A stretch of 64,000 bases of DNA, from NCBI RefSeq assembly GCF_024586455.1, contig NW_026090925.1:124001-188000 (forward strand), read 5' to 3'. A model generated the notes under the pieces. The model had not been told where the DNA came from. It ran no database searches and saw nothing but the letters and a program-made list of their open reading frames with translations. The stretch comes from Bactrocera neohumeralis. Lineage: Eukaryota > Arthropoda > Insecta > Diptera > Tephritidae. A program made the position numbers and the translations under genes. Each line of letters opens with the position of its first letter. Within the stretch, counting starts at the first letter, position 1. Shown here in pieces: positions 36,386 to 46,986 of this stretch.

Positions 36386-36822
36386 ATGGCAGAGCAAATA
36401 GAAATGCTAACTCGATGCTTAGCATCGTTAACACAGATAGCTGCACAAAATGCAGCAATAACTCAACTTACAATTAGGCAAAGAGTCGAAAGAAACTTAA
36501 GATATGTATCTCCCTTTGAAGGAATTGTAATAATATTAACATTTTTTGAGAAAAAATTCTATGCTTTGGTCGACTCAGGTTCAACCATAAGTATAATGAA
36601 AAAATCTAGTTATATGATTTGTTAATAGGAAATGATTTCCTTCTTAAAAAACGTTAAAACCATTGATATCGAAAAAATGACAATAATTTTGAAAAATGGT
36701 GTGAATCTTCCATTCTATATGAAAACTATGCAAGAGCAAGTTTATTCATTAGATATAAGTGAAGTAAAGAACATCAACCTTGATCATTTAAAATCAAATG
36801 AGAAAAAGGAAATCGAACAAGT
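36386..36822 (+). pseudogene. Gypsy-1 gag/protease scrap
   Basis: ATG 36386 (MAEQIEMLTRCLA) runs about 50 codons into FYALVDSGSTISIM, where DSG is the active-site triad of a retroviral-type aspartic protease. The stop is at 36623-36625. The following 36632-36822 reads on in another frame (VNLPFYMKTMQEQVYSLD), a post-protease linker. Nearly all of gag is deleted, so the gag N-terminus is close to the protease. Confidence 0.6.
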
Positions 36823-36823
36823 A

Positions 36824-37509
36824 AGGAAGGGCTAAGTTATATCTTTATATTGGAAGAAGGCGTGGTTGTGAACCGATTTCACCCATATTTCGTACATGTC
36901 ATCAGGATGTTAAGAAAATATTATGTACCGAATTTCATTGAAATCGGTCTAGTAGTTCCTGAGATATGTATACTGTATATGGAAATGCCTGAAGAAAACG
37001 ACTCTGTAGAGTTTGGTTGACATAGCTATAGTAGTTTCCGAGATATGTACAAAAAACTTAGTAGGGGGCGGGGCCACGCCCACTTTTCCAAAAAAATTAC
37101 GTCCAAATATGCCTCTCCCTAATGCGATCCTTTGTGCCAAATTTCAATTTAATATCTTTATTTATGGCTTAGTTATGACACTTTATATGTTTACGGTTTT
37201 CGCCATTTTGTGGGCGTGGCAGTGTGCCGATTTTGCCCATCTTCAAACTTAACCTTCTTATGGAACCAAGGAATACGTGTACCAAGTTTCATCATGATAT
37301 CTCAATTTTTACTCAAGTTACAGCTTGCACGGACGGACGGACAGACGGACGGACAGACAGACATCCGGATTTCGACTCTACTCGTCGCCCTGATCACTTT
37401 GGTATATATAACCCTATATCTGACTCTTTTAGTTTTAGGACTTACAAACAACCGTTATGTGAACAAAACTATAATACTCTCGTTAGCAACATTGTTGCGA
37501 GAGTATAAA
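36824..37509 (+). repeat. ACAAGTAAG dispersed repeat nested in Gypsy-1
   Basis: Starts AACAAGTAAGGAAGGGCTAAG and ends GTTGCGAGAGTA, with GGACGGACGGACAG-type microsatellite at 37329-37362 and GGGGCGGGGCCACGCCCAC at 37062-37083. Matches 10136-11118 in reverse. Gypsy-1 pol sequence lies on either side. Confidence 0.75.
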
Positions 37510-37559
37510 AATTAGTAAAGCATTTCAATAAACTTATCTAATTAGAAAAAGTCACAGTA

Positions 37560-38286
37560 GATATAGCTCGCCTCTTCTAATAATACTGAAAAAGATAGAT
37601 AATTCAGGAATACAAAAATTCAGGCTAGTGGTTGATTATAGGAGGTTAAACCAATTGACTGCAGACGATAAGTATCCTCTACCGAATATCGAAGGAATCT
37701 TAGATAAATTGGGCAAATCATAGTACTTTAGCACCATAGATCTAGCAAAAGGTTACCATCAGATTTTAATGGCAGAAAGGAACATCCAGAAAACGGGTTC
37801 AAAAATGCCCTAGCTACTTTTCAAAGATTTATGAATGATGAAGCAGAACAATTAATAAAATATTTAAATGCCGAAAATGTAGAAGTCCATCATACAAAAC
37901 CAAATAGCCATACAGGAAATGCAGACATTGAGAGGCTACACTCAACCTTGTTAGAAAAACTAACAAGAATTGAGGATCCAAGTCTCTCAACAGAAATGAG
38001 GATACAGATCGTTATAGGTAACTACTATAATGATGGCTATCACTCAACCATAAAATGTACACCCAATAACGCAAGAAATAGTATTGACCCAACCATTTTA
38101 AAAAATACAATAGACCAGAAGAAACAACTCACCATACACAATAGAAATAGGTACAGAGAAGACTATATAGAACTGAGATCGACCGGACCGATAAAAAATT
38201 ACAAAAGAGTACGGCATAAAGATCAACCGTATTACCGAATTAATCCACTACAGAACGTTCATCCGACTAATATAAAATACCAATGA
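37560..38286 (+). pseudogene. Gypsy-1 pol: reverse transcriptase scrap fused to integrase C-terminal half
   Basis: Bases 37600-37830 encode the start of reverse transcriptase (FRLVVDYRRLNQLT, YFSTIDLAKGYHQI) with stops. At about 37830 the sequence jumps to integrase, 37831-38286, with HHTKPNSHTGNADIERLHS (catalytic Glu region) and an RVRHKDQPYYR end. The catalytic YxDD of the RT, RNase H and the zinc-binding part of integrase are deleted. Confidence 0.8.
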
Positions 38287-38349
38287 AATTGGCAAATATT
38301 GAAAACCCAAACGAGAGGAATGAAGATACATTTAGCTTAAGGGCATTTA

Positions 38350-39322
38350 ATGGGGATAATACGAGTAACACATAAAAAAAAACGGTATAAACATGAAGTT
38401 CAAAATAATATAGCCGCCGCTAAAAACAATTTAATACATCCGGGGATGTTACCTAAAGAAGAAATAGATAACTTTGACATAGATTTTTATAAACTGAAAC
38501 TGGTCAAGGTAGAAATAGTAGCTTTCAAAAATGAAGCACTTGTGTTCGCCATTCAAAAACCAAAAGGTTTTTTTTTAAAGTATATGTAAAATTAATTATG
38601 CCTCTACCAAACAAACGAAAATTGCAAATAGTTCATGAGGATGAAAAAATTGTAACAATAAATAAAAAACATTATAAATATGAAGATAATACGTTATTAA
38701 GAAAACTAAAATTAAGTAGGAATTGTATTTTTTTTAACGCTTGTGAATTTAAATATAACAATACTACAATAATACAAGAAATAAGCGATGATACTTTAAT
38801 CATCAAGAATGCAAAAAAAATTTGAAACTTATACAAAATTGTGATGGCAGAGATTTTGTACTGCAAAATAACTATATATTAAATTTTGAGAAATGTGAAA
38901 TTAAAATTAATGAAGAAAAATTTAGTAACAACAAGACTAAATTTGTTGATAGACTGATACATCCTGTAAAAATTTTAAACCAAAGCTATGAGTCAAAAAT
39001 AAAATTTGAAGATATTGTAACAAATCATTTCAAGACCATTAAAGAAATAGAGGAACTAAAATATCATAAAAACGTATCCTATGGCATAAGTGCCTCACTA
39101 ATAATAACAATATTAATAAGTATAATTATTGTTACTATTTACTTATGTAAAAGAAAAAATGAAAAGATAAGTTTGAAAATCATAAATAAAAGAAGTCAGG
39201 AGACTTCTCAGAGTGGCTCTGGGGGAGTTACATCTCAGGTTACGTCTGACGGCATGCAGTTGTGCACCACATCGCATGATCAGCCAGTACGTGACCAAAA
39301 CAGCAGACTCAGCATATTTTGA
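38350..39322 (+). pseudogene. Gypsy-1 envelope remnant, broken
   Basis: Three consecutive frames (38350-38589, 38598-38825, 38822-39322) match the C-terminal two-thirds of the Gypsy-2 Env (40068-41528). They end in a single transmembrane segment (about 39089-39150, Ile-rich) and a basic CKRKN tail. Small frameshifts at about 38590 and 38822 break it. The signal peptide and cleavage site are not present. Confidence 0.75.
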
Positions 39323-39440
39323 GTCTGTTGGAATGTGCGATACACCCACACATTCGGGCAGACTCGAGTTGCTGATCTGATGGCAGAGTCAGACTGATGC
39401 TTACTAACGAACAGTAAACTACGTTTTTTAATCTATAACT
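39226..39440 (+). repeat. Gypsy-1 3' LTR
   Basis: Preceded by the CTGGGGG purine tract and followed by CGCG. Confidence 0.92.
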
Positions 39441-39564
39441 CGCGTCATGTGAGCGTTTATAACCGCTATTCGCAATAATCTATGTATATGAAGTTAAAAT
39501 TAAATGCTTGAAAACCAAGTTCAACAACTGAAAAATTAACGACCGACAATGCCACTATCTTGCG

Positions 39565-40134
39565 AGTTTTAGGTTTGTTCGAGCGGAGGAATAAAAATGC
39601 CAATGATGTTGTTTCTATGACATTATATTTTATTCTCTGATGTTTCAAGTTATGTTCTGCTTATATAACTACTAAAGTGATTACAATTTTCTTAATCTAT
39701 TTCTTTGTTTTGTTTATTTTCTTATGAAATACAATATTTGTAAAATGTAATCTTATTTTCTATTGAATGCAAACAAACATGACTGTGGGGTTTACCCGAT
39801 AATGTTTGGGTTATCATTATAGTCAAACATAAGGACCAAAACATGTTTGTATGCATTTGCATTATGAATACAATATTTGTAAAATGTAATCTTATTTTCT
39901 ATTGAATGCAAACAAACATGACTGTGGGGTTTACCCGATAATGTTTGGGTTATCATTATAGTCAAACATAAGGACCAAAACATGTTTGTATACATTTGCA
40001 TTATGTTCTTTATCTCTACTTGTTATCTTATATTTTTTGTAATGTTTACTTGTTTTTCTTTAATCTTTTATTTTGTCCAATTTATAGTATTTTGTTGTGT
40101 GGTGTCTGGTTGGGATGATAGTGTACACATAACT
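39565..40134 (-). repeat. Gypsy-2 3' LTR with internal 139-bp tandem duplication
   Basis: Runs from AGTTATGTG after the purine tract to CCTAAAACT. Two tandem units of about 139 bp lie at 39728-39866 and 39867-40005, differing by few bases. The same duplication is in the 5' LTR. Confidence 0.88.
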
Positions 40135-41525
40135 CCTCCCTCCCTTAATGGAAAACTCTCCTGAGTTTGAATAGTATTGTTTTTCATTTTTTTAATTTTA
40201 CAAGATATTAAAATTATTATTATAATCACAATAATACTTAAAATTGATATTCCAATATGAGAGATATTTTTGTGATATTTTAATTCATTAATTTCTTTTA
40301 AATTTTCTTCGTTTTTAAATACAAGGTCGTTAATTGTAATTTTGTTAGTGAAATTGTGAGTATCATAGTTTGGATAATAGAATCTCTGATTGTATGAAAT
40401 TTTAGTATTTGAGAATGTTTGGTATAGGGTCTTAATAGTGCAGTTATTATAATGAATCAATGTAGTGTTTTTCAACTTAATTTTTCTGTTGTCGCAGTTC
40501 TGGTTTAGTTCTATGCCATTTGCATTTTTTATTAAAATAGTTTCTTCATCAATTTGTAAAATTTCTGTAATGCTATTTTTGATAAGTTCACAATTTAATA
40601 AGTAGATGCAATGTTTAGAAATTTGTAGTTCATTGAGTGTTTTAGCTTCTTCGAATTTATAAGTGACATTTTTGTATTCAAAAACATTTTCGATTTCTGC
40701 TGTTATTTCTTTACCTGCTGTGTTTGGTATAGGAATAATAGTTTTTAATTGTACCGATTGAAATTCTTTTGGGATTTTGACTACGAACATTAACAAATTT
40801 TCTTTATATTCCAAGGCGCATAATTTTATATATTGAAGTTTGTTGAGGTCTATGTTGTAATTATAAATTTCTTCATTTGTTAAAATGCTTGGGTGAAAAA
40901 TACCATTTTTTGCTGAAATAATGTTTTCCTGAATCTGGTTTACTGCGTCTTTGAGAATGTTTATCTTTATTGTTTGTTCATGAAGAATCAATATTTTGTC
41001 TGTTCTCTCTTGATACACTAAAGAATTATTTCTTTCGTCTTCAATAATTTGTTTTAATTTTGTAAACGTGTTCGAAAAGAAATTATTAATTTTTATTTGG
41101 TGGTCGAGAGCTGTAATTGAATTATGTAAATTTTCATCTACTTTCTTAAGGTGATTTTCAATATCTATTCTATCTCCATCATCCATCGTTCCAAATAGAA
41201 ATTTATGTACAGAACCTATACCGTTAATTAACCCTCTCTTTTTTCTACTAACTTCTTTTCTTGGGATTAATGTTTTGATTTTACCTCTCAAGATTTCAAT
41301 TTCATTAGATAGGGTGTAGTAATGTAAATGTGAATATGTTTGCGAGATTTTTGTTATATTATTTAGTATGTAAAGAATTTCGCGAGGGTCAATTATGTGA
41401 ATTACGAGGTCAGATGATGTAACAATCTGTTTAGTGTTGGTGATAATTTCTGCGTATCCATTGTCGGTATGTATTTCATGTACTTCCAGTTTGGCTGCAT
41501 TGCTAATTATTACAATTGCTATCAT
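40068..41525 (-). CDS. Gypsy-2 envelope (F-type fusion glycoprotein)
   Basis: About 485 codons from ATG 41525; a spliced start is likely because the frame overlaps the end of pol. The N-terminus is hydrophobic and short, like a signal peptide. A furin-type site RKKR lies at about residues 94-97, followed by GLINGIGSVHKFLFG, the fusion-peptide region typical of errantivirus and baculovirus F proteins. A long Ile-rich transmembrane segment is at about residues 424-446, with a lysine-rich tail. The last codons and stop lie inside the 3' LTR. The frame is fully open. It would sit in the membrane and could allow particle transfer between cells, but function is not shown by sequence alone. Confidence 0.88.
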   Translation of the reverse strand: MIAIVIISNAAKLEVHEIHTDNGYAEIITNTKQIVTSSDLVIHIIDPREILYILNNITKISQTYSHLHYYTLSNEIEILRGKIKTLIPRKEVSRKKRGLINGIGSVHKFLFGTMDDGDRIDIENHLKKVDENLHNSITALDHQIKINNFFSNTFTKLKQIIEDERNNSLVYQERTDKILILHEQTIKINILKDAVNQIQENIISAKNGIFHPSILTNEEIYNYNIDLNKLQYIKLCALEYKENLLMFVVKIPKEFQSVQLKTIIPIPNTAGKEITAEIENVFEYKNVTYKFEEAKTLNELQISKHCIYLLNCELIKNSITEILQIDEETILIKNANGIELNQNCDNRKIKLKNTTLIHYNNCTIKTLYQTFSNTKISYNQRFYYPNYDTHNFTNKITINDLVFKNEENLKEINELKYHKNISHIGISILSIIVIIIIILISCKIKKMKNNTIQTQESFPLREGGVMCTLSSQPDTTQQNTINWTK

Positions 41526-44500
41526 CAATGTTATTTTGAAGATGTATTTGACCTAAAAATTTGTTTGGACGTTTAATATTTGTCGGGTGAATATTATCTA
41601 ATGGTAATTTTCTATACCTTGGTTCGTATTTGTGCCGAACTGCTTTATAATTTTTTACGTAACCTTCTTTTTGAGTGTTATTAAACTCTTCTCTATTTCT
41701 ATTTAGTTTTCCTATGCATTTTTCTTTAGTCTTCTGAATAGTGTCTTTAATCAAATTCTTATCAGTTTTTCCATTTATAACCTCAAGAGGTGTGGCTTTA
41801 ATTGTAGAATGATAAGATTTGTTATACCATTCTATGCTTTGAAATACTTTTTCCGCTGTCGAAAGGCTTGGTTTTTCAATTTCTAGGACTCTAATTCTTT
41901 CGGATAGAGTATTATGAAATCTTTCGATATCTGAATTCCCAGTATGACTGTTTGGTTTTGTAAAATGAACTTCTATTTCTTCTTTCCTAAAAAAATCTTT
42001 TATGTTAATTGAGTTGAATTCATTATCTAATATTAACATTCTGGGTCTACCTTTGATAGAAAAGAATAATCTAAGCTTTTCTATAATAGTTATACTGTTT
42101 CTATCTTCTAGCTGAAATGCCATAGCAAATTTCGCAAATTTGTCTATAAAAGTAAGGAAGTAACATTTTTTATTTATGTATATATCCGCGTGAACTATTT
42201 CATTTATATCTGATGGTGTTTTCGTTAATTGAAATTTTGGTTTTAAAGGTTTTCTATCATATTTTGCTCTATTGCAAACGTCGCAATTATTTATATATTT
42301 TTGAATCAAAACTTTCAAATTTTTCCAGTATATTAGTTTTTTCAATTTTTCATAATTTTCGTTAATACCTGCATGGCCTGTTTCATTTTTATGATATTGA
42401 GCAATTTGTTTATAAACTTGTTCTTCATTTTTCATATCTTTAGCATGGAATTCACATCTAAAAAACTTTACATGTCTATTAAATATTTGAATAAGCTTTT
42501 GCTGAACTATATTGTACTGATTATCGGTTAAATAAGAAAAAATACCTACTTTTCCACTATTTATGTGCTTACGACAAAGATCTATGAAATTATTATTTTT
42601 TATATCTTCTGCGCTAATAAAAATTTTCTTCGTGTTGCCTAGTTCTTCAGATTCCATAATTTTCTTGTTTGTTAAAATGATTTGTGTATTGAAGCGATTT
42701 ACAATAGTGTGTAAAATTGGAAAATGATCATTTAGTTCCTCCTCTTGAGAGTGGATTGTAGCATTTGTGCTTATGTTGTCTTCTTCCAATGAATGAATCT
42801 CGCCTGTGTTACTATCTATTCTACTTAGAAAATCGGCTACGTTATTTTCCTTTCCTTTCACGTAATTTATATTAATATTGTATTCACCTAGTTTAATTAA
42901 CCATCTTTGCAATCTTGGGTTAATGTCTTTTCCCTTGTTTTTTATTTGGAGCCACTTAAGTGGTTGGTGATCGGTTAAGAGATCGAATGCTCTGCCATAA
43001 ATGTATGGTCTATAATATGTCACTGCCCAGACAATAGCTAGTAGTTCTTTTTCTGTAGTGGAATAACTTCTTTCGTGTTTGTTAAGTGTTCGACTAGCAT
43101 AGCTTATAGGATGACTGTCCTGGGTTAATACTGCGCCAATTGCAAAGTCACTTGCATCAGTTGAAATGCCAAATTTTTTGTTAAAGTCTGGATATTTCAA
43201 TATTGGTGGGCTTACTAATAGATTTTTAAGTTTTTCAAAGGATGATATGTACTGAGGATCGCGAGTGTTTATTTTAATATCCTTTTTTAAATATTTTGTT
43301 AAACCATGTGCTACTTTAGCGTAATCTCTTACAAATTTTCTATAATAACCTGTTATACCTAGGAATGATTTAATTTGCTTTGATGTAGTAGGCAACTTTA
43401 GTTTTTGTATGTTTTCGATTTTGCTTAAATTTGGTTGTATCCCTTCTGTTGTTAAAGTGTGACCTAGAAATTCAGTTGTTTTCGCGAAAAATTTGCATTT
43501 ATCTACCTGAATCTTTAAATTATGTTTTCTTAATGCTGAAAATATTTTGGTGATATTTTGGGTATGTTCTTCAATACTTGAACTAAAAATTAAGATGTCG
43601 TCTAAATAAACTACACATATCTTGTTGATATATTCCCTAAGAACTGAATTCATTAAACGTTGGAAAGTTGCTGGTGCATTCTTTAGTCCGAACGGCATTC
43701 TTATAAATTCAAAGTGTCCTTGGGGTGTAGAGAAAGCTGTTTTTGGTCTATCTTCTTCTTTTATTAATACTTGATGAAAGCCTTTTGCAAGATCTAATGT
43801 TGTAAAATACTGAGCTCTTCCAAGTTTGCTGAGTATTGTTTCTATATGGGGTATTGGAAATTTGTCATCTATAGTGACTTCGTTTAGCTTCCTGTAGTCA
43901 ATAACTATTCTCCATTTTTTCTTCATTGAATTGTCTTGCTTTTTCGGTACAATCCAAAGAGGCGAGTTGTACGGGGAATTACTTTCTTTAATTATACCTT
44001 GGCGCAACATCTCGTTCATCTGTCTAATAATTTCTTCTTCATGAATTTGGGGATATCTATAAATTTTATTATAAGTTGGTGTACTTGTTTTTGTAACTAT
44101 TTCATGCTGAATTTCATGAGTATGAGAAAGGTTTTTACCTTCTTGGAAAAATAAATCGCTATTTGCTTTTAGAATGTATTCTAATTTTTGCTTTTCTTCT
44201 TCATTCATGTCACTATTTGATAAAATATCTAGCAAATTCTCTTTACATTCTGTAAGTATATTAATATCTTCGTAATTGTAAGGGCATGAGTTTATAAATT
44301 TAATTTTATTGCCGTTTATTTCTACATACTCCTTTTCTAAGTTAATTATTGCTTTAATAGGTTTTAAAATATTTTGTCCTATTATTGCATCAAAGTTTTT
44401 ATTTTTTATGTTGGTTAGTTTCCAATGTATATAACTTTTTTCATTGAATTCGTTTGGGGTTGGGGTGACTAACTCTTTATTTAGGGAAAAATTTTCCTTA

Positions 44501-44746
44501 ATGGTGCTAAAGTGTATTGGTTTATCAAGCTCAATGCATTCATAATCTTTTAACACATTATATTTCAATAATGATGTTGTAGACCCTGTGTCAATAAGAC
44601 ATTTAATTTTGGAATTTTTTATGGTCACTTCTATTATCGGTAACGATTGTTTTGGGCTGGCAACCGAAAATTTGCTTGTTCTTGAACGTGATCTATTTCC
44701 ATCGGTTCGGGGGGTTTTGTCTCCTTTGGACTGAATTATATCTTCT
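41503..44746 (-). CDS. Gypsy-2 Pol (protease, reverse transcriptase, RNase H, integrase)
   Basis: The open frame extends from about 44976, but the first part overlaps gag, so the true Pol likely begins near 44746-44700. Protease has CLIDTGSTTSLL (about residue 127 of the open frame). Reverse transcriptase has WRIVIDYRKLNEV, MPFGLKNAPATFQR and VYLDDILIFS. RNase H has STDASDFAIGAVLT and TDHQPLKWL. Integrase has the H-H and CDVCNRAKYDR zinc-binding parts, HADIYINKKC, ILDNEFNS and SHTGNSDIERFHN for the catalytic D, D, E. The C-terminus reads RHKYEPRYRKLP. It overlaps env by about 23 bases. No stop interrupts these domains. Confidence 0.93.
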
Positions 44747-45637
44747 AGATTGTTGTGAATTATTTTGCCTACTTTGTCCAAAGCTAAATTGTTGATAATT
44801 GTCATTTTGGTTAGAATTGTTACGAAATTCTCTCGGCTGATTTTGTCCAAATTGAAAATTATTGGAATTTTGCATATACTGGTTATTATTGAAATTGCCA
44901 AAATTGTGAGACAAAGAATTTCTATTTGAAAAATTTCTATAATTATTTCTTTTATAATTGTTTTGTCTTTTATCAAATTGTATTAGCAAACCTGTCTCTT
45001 GAAGAACGCTAAAAGCCTCTCTAATGGTGCTTATATTTCTACTAATCACTACACTGCTTAAGTTGGGGTGTATCCCATTTAAAAATGTTTTTAGAATTAA
45101 ACTTTCGTTGTTAATTGGGGAAAATTCTATAGGCTTTATCCTATCGAATTCATGTTTTAAATTTAGTTTATCTAAAATATCTTTTAAATTTTGGAAATAT
45201 TGACTTACGTTATAGTTTCGTAGTACAATCGCCTGATTGTAAAGGGTGTGGTACGACTCCTTTACTCCAAAATTCTTTATGAGTTCTTCTCTCATTTGCT
45301 GCCATGTTGGTGTAGGTCCCAAAGGCCGGATGACACTTGCTGCTTCTCCTTTAATTTTTGTTTTGACGTGTCGCTGCGTTACAAATTCCAACATTGATGG
45401 GTTGGGGTTGAATAAAGGAAGGATCATGTCAACTTCCCTGATGAATGATGATAAATCTCTGCCGTCAAAGTCCATGATTCTTGAAGCTTCCTTCAAAATT
45501 TGCGATCCTGTCATCTGAAGTGGTTGCTGCTCGCCTGGATTCATTGCTGATGTATCCTCTTTTATTACAACTGAACTTGTTGTTGTTGCTTTGTATGGTG
45601 CACTTCGCTCTTTCTGCGTCTTCTGTGTGTGGGGCAT
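44693..45637 (-). CDS. Gypsy-2 Gag
   Basis: 314 codons from ATG 45637. The capsid-like core is at about residues 45-215 (RIMDFDGRDLSSFIREVD, TKIKGEAASVIRPLGPTP, HTLYNQAIVLRNYNVSQYF). The C-terminus is rich in Asn, Gln and Arg with no CCHC knuckle, as in 17.6/297-type elements. It ends NPPNRWK at 44693. Pol lies in the frame one base further downstream (+1, or -2), and the overlap includes a run of six C at about 44717-44722, where reading could shift. Confidence 0.88.
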   Translation of the reverse strand: MPHTQKTQKERSAPYKATTTSSVVIKEDTSAMNPGEQQPLQMTGSQILKEASRIMDFDGRDLSSFIREVDMILPLFNPNPSMLEFVTQRHVKTKIKGEAASVIRPLGPTPTWQQMREELIKNFGVKESYHTLYNQAIVLRNYNVSQYFQNLKDILDKLNLKHEFDRIKPIEFSPINNESLILKTFLNGIHPNLSSVVISRNISTIREAFSVLQETGLLIQFDKRQNNYKRNNYRNFSNRNSLSHNFGNFNNNQYMQNSNNFQFGQNQPREFRNNSNQNDNYQQFSFGQSRQNNSQQSRRYNSVQRRQNPPNRWK

Positions 45638-45935
45638 TAATCTTTAATCCCACTCTTCCTGGTAATGTTGATGGGCGGAATGAAGCTATTCTTCGCCTTC
45701 ACAAATTGTAGTCCTCGGAGTCGCTCTCCGACGTTCCAGATAACTTGTGTAGAAACTTAAATTTCTTAAACTTGGCTATCTGTGCCGACCGACTTATATA
45801 TTTGTATATATAAGAGATCTTTTTAAAATGGGAGCTAATCTTAAGATTTGCTTCCCGTTGCTAAAGCTTACGAAACTTAAAAACTTCAGTTTTTAGTATC
45901 GCTCAACTTTGCAGTTTGTTTTTACCGACTGCGCC

Positions 45936-46490
45936 AGTTTTAGGTTTGTTCGAGCGGAGGAATAAAAATGCCAATGATGTTGTTTCTATGACATTATATT
46001 TTATTCTCTGATGTTTCAAGTTATGTTCTGCTTATAGATATAACTACTAAAGTGATTACAATTTTCTTAATCTATTTCTTTGTTTTGTTTATTTTCTTAT
46101 GAAATACAATATTTGTAAAATGTAATCTTATTTTCTATTGAATGCAAACAAACATGACTGTGGGGTTTACCCGATAATGTTTGGGTTATCATTATAGTCA
46201 AACATAAGGACCAAAACATGTTTGTATGCATTTGCATTATGAATACAATATTTGGAAAATGTAATCTTATTTTCTATTGAATGCAAACAAACATGACTGT
46301 GGGGTTTACCCGATAATGTTTGGGTTATCATTATAGTCAAACATAAGGACCAAAACATGTTTGTATACATTTGCATTATGTTCTTTATCTCTACTTGTTA
46401 TCTTATATTTTTTGTAATGTTTACTTGTTTTTCTTTAATCTTTTATTTTGTCCAATTTATAGTATTTTGTTTTTGTTGTGTGGTGTCTGG
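45936..46490 (-). repeat. Gypsy-2 5' LTR, first bases missing
   Basis: Matches the 3' LTR, including the two 139-bp units (46103-46241, 46242-46380). It lacks about 26 bases at its outer edge, where it joins BEL-2 LTR sequence at 46490/46491. Confidence 0.88.
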
Positions 46491-46986
46491 TAAAAATACT
46501 GTTGCTGGCTTGACTGTATATAAATTTAATTAAAAAACGGGTAATTTTGACATTTTTACACTTTAACATTAGGTATGTGTATAAAAAATGTAAATGCATT
46601 CGCTACATGCGAACGTGCGATTGAGATTCCACGGCGAGGAGACAAGATGAGCAAAAAGAGATGTGCAGAATCTCGGTTGAATCAAATGCTGAACGCAGCG
46701 CGCAAGATTCATCCGATCGATGTAAATATGCTGAAGGTGTCGACGCGGCGCAGTGTCAAAGCGAATGTTGATGGTCGGATTGTTGACGTGCGAATTGTAT
46801 AGATCGAATTGTAGATAACTAATGTGGTGAAAATAATAGCAATGATTCAATCCTTTTGACATCTGATGTGGTGAAATCTAATGTGTCCCCAGGTGTGGTG
46901 TATTGGTGGTGTGGTGTGTTGGTGTCTAGCTACGGTGCGCCAGTTTTTCCCGGGTAGAGTGGGTGTAGGCTTATGTCATTTAAACA
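46491..46986 (-). repeat. BEL-2 3' LTR, truncated
   Basis: Begins TGTTTAAATG at 46986 after the purine tract GGGGGCCCAGGA. The last 20 or so bases seen in the other LTR are missing. Confidence 0.85.

Larger units (their letters stand above)
35225..39440 (+). mobile_element. Gypsy-superfamily element, decayed (Gypsy-1)
   Basis: Two 215-bp LTRs (35225-35439, 39226-39440) beginning AGTTACATC and ending ATAACT are flanked by the 4-bp target duplication CGCG (35221-35224, 39441-39444). A primer-binding-type TGGCGCAGTCG directly follows the first LTR and a CTGGGGG purine tract precedes the second. The LTRs differ at about six sites. The interior has an A- and CAA-rich leader, a gag/protease scrap, a nested dispersed repeat, a reverse transcriptase scrap joined to integrase, and a broken env. 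Confidence 0.9.
39565..46490 (-). mobile_element. Env-bearing Gypsy element with open gag, pol and env (Gypsy-2)
   Basis: On the minus strand: 5' LTR (46490-45937, its first bases lost), primer-binding-type TGGCGCAGTCGG next to it (45936-45925), gag, pol, env, the purine tract AAGGGAGGGAGGAG, and the 3' LTR (40134-39565). The gene order and F-type Env place it among insect errantivirus-like Gypsy elements (17.6/297 style). The LTRs are nearly identical apart from 4- and 6-base indels. All three genes have long open frames, so this is the youngest-looking retroelement in the window. The left host flank ends CTTGCG; the right end abuts a truncated BEL-2 LTR. Confidence 0.92.
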
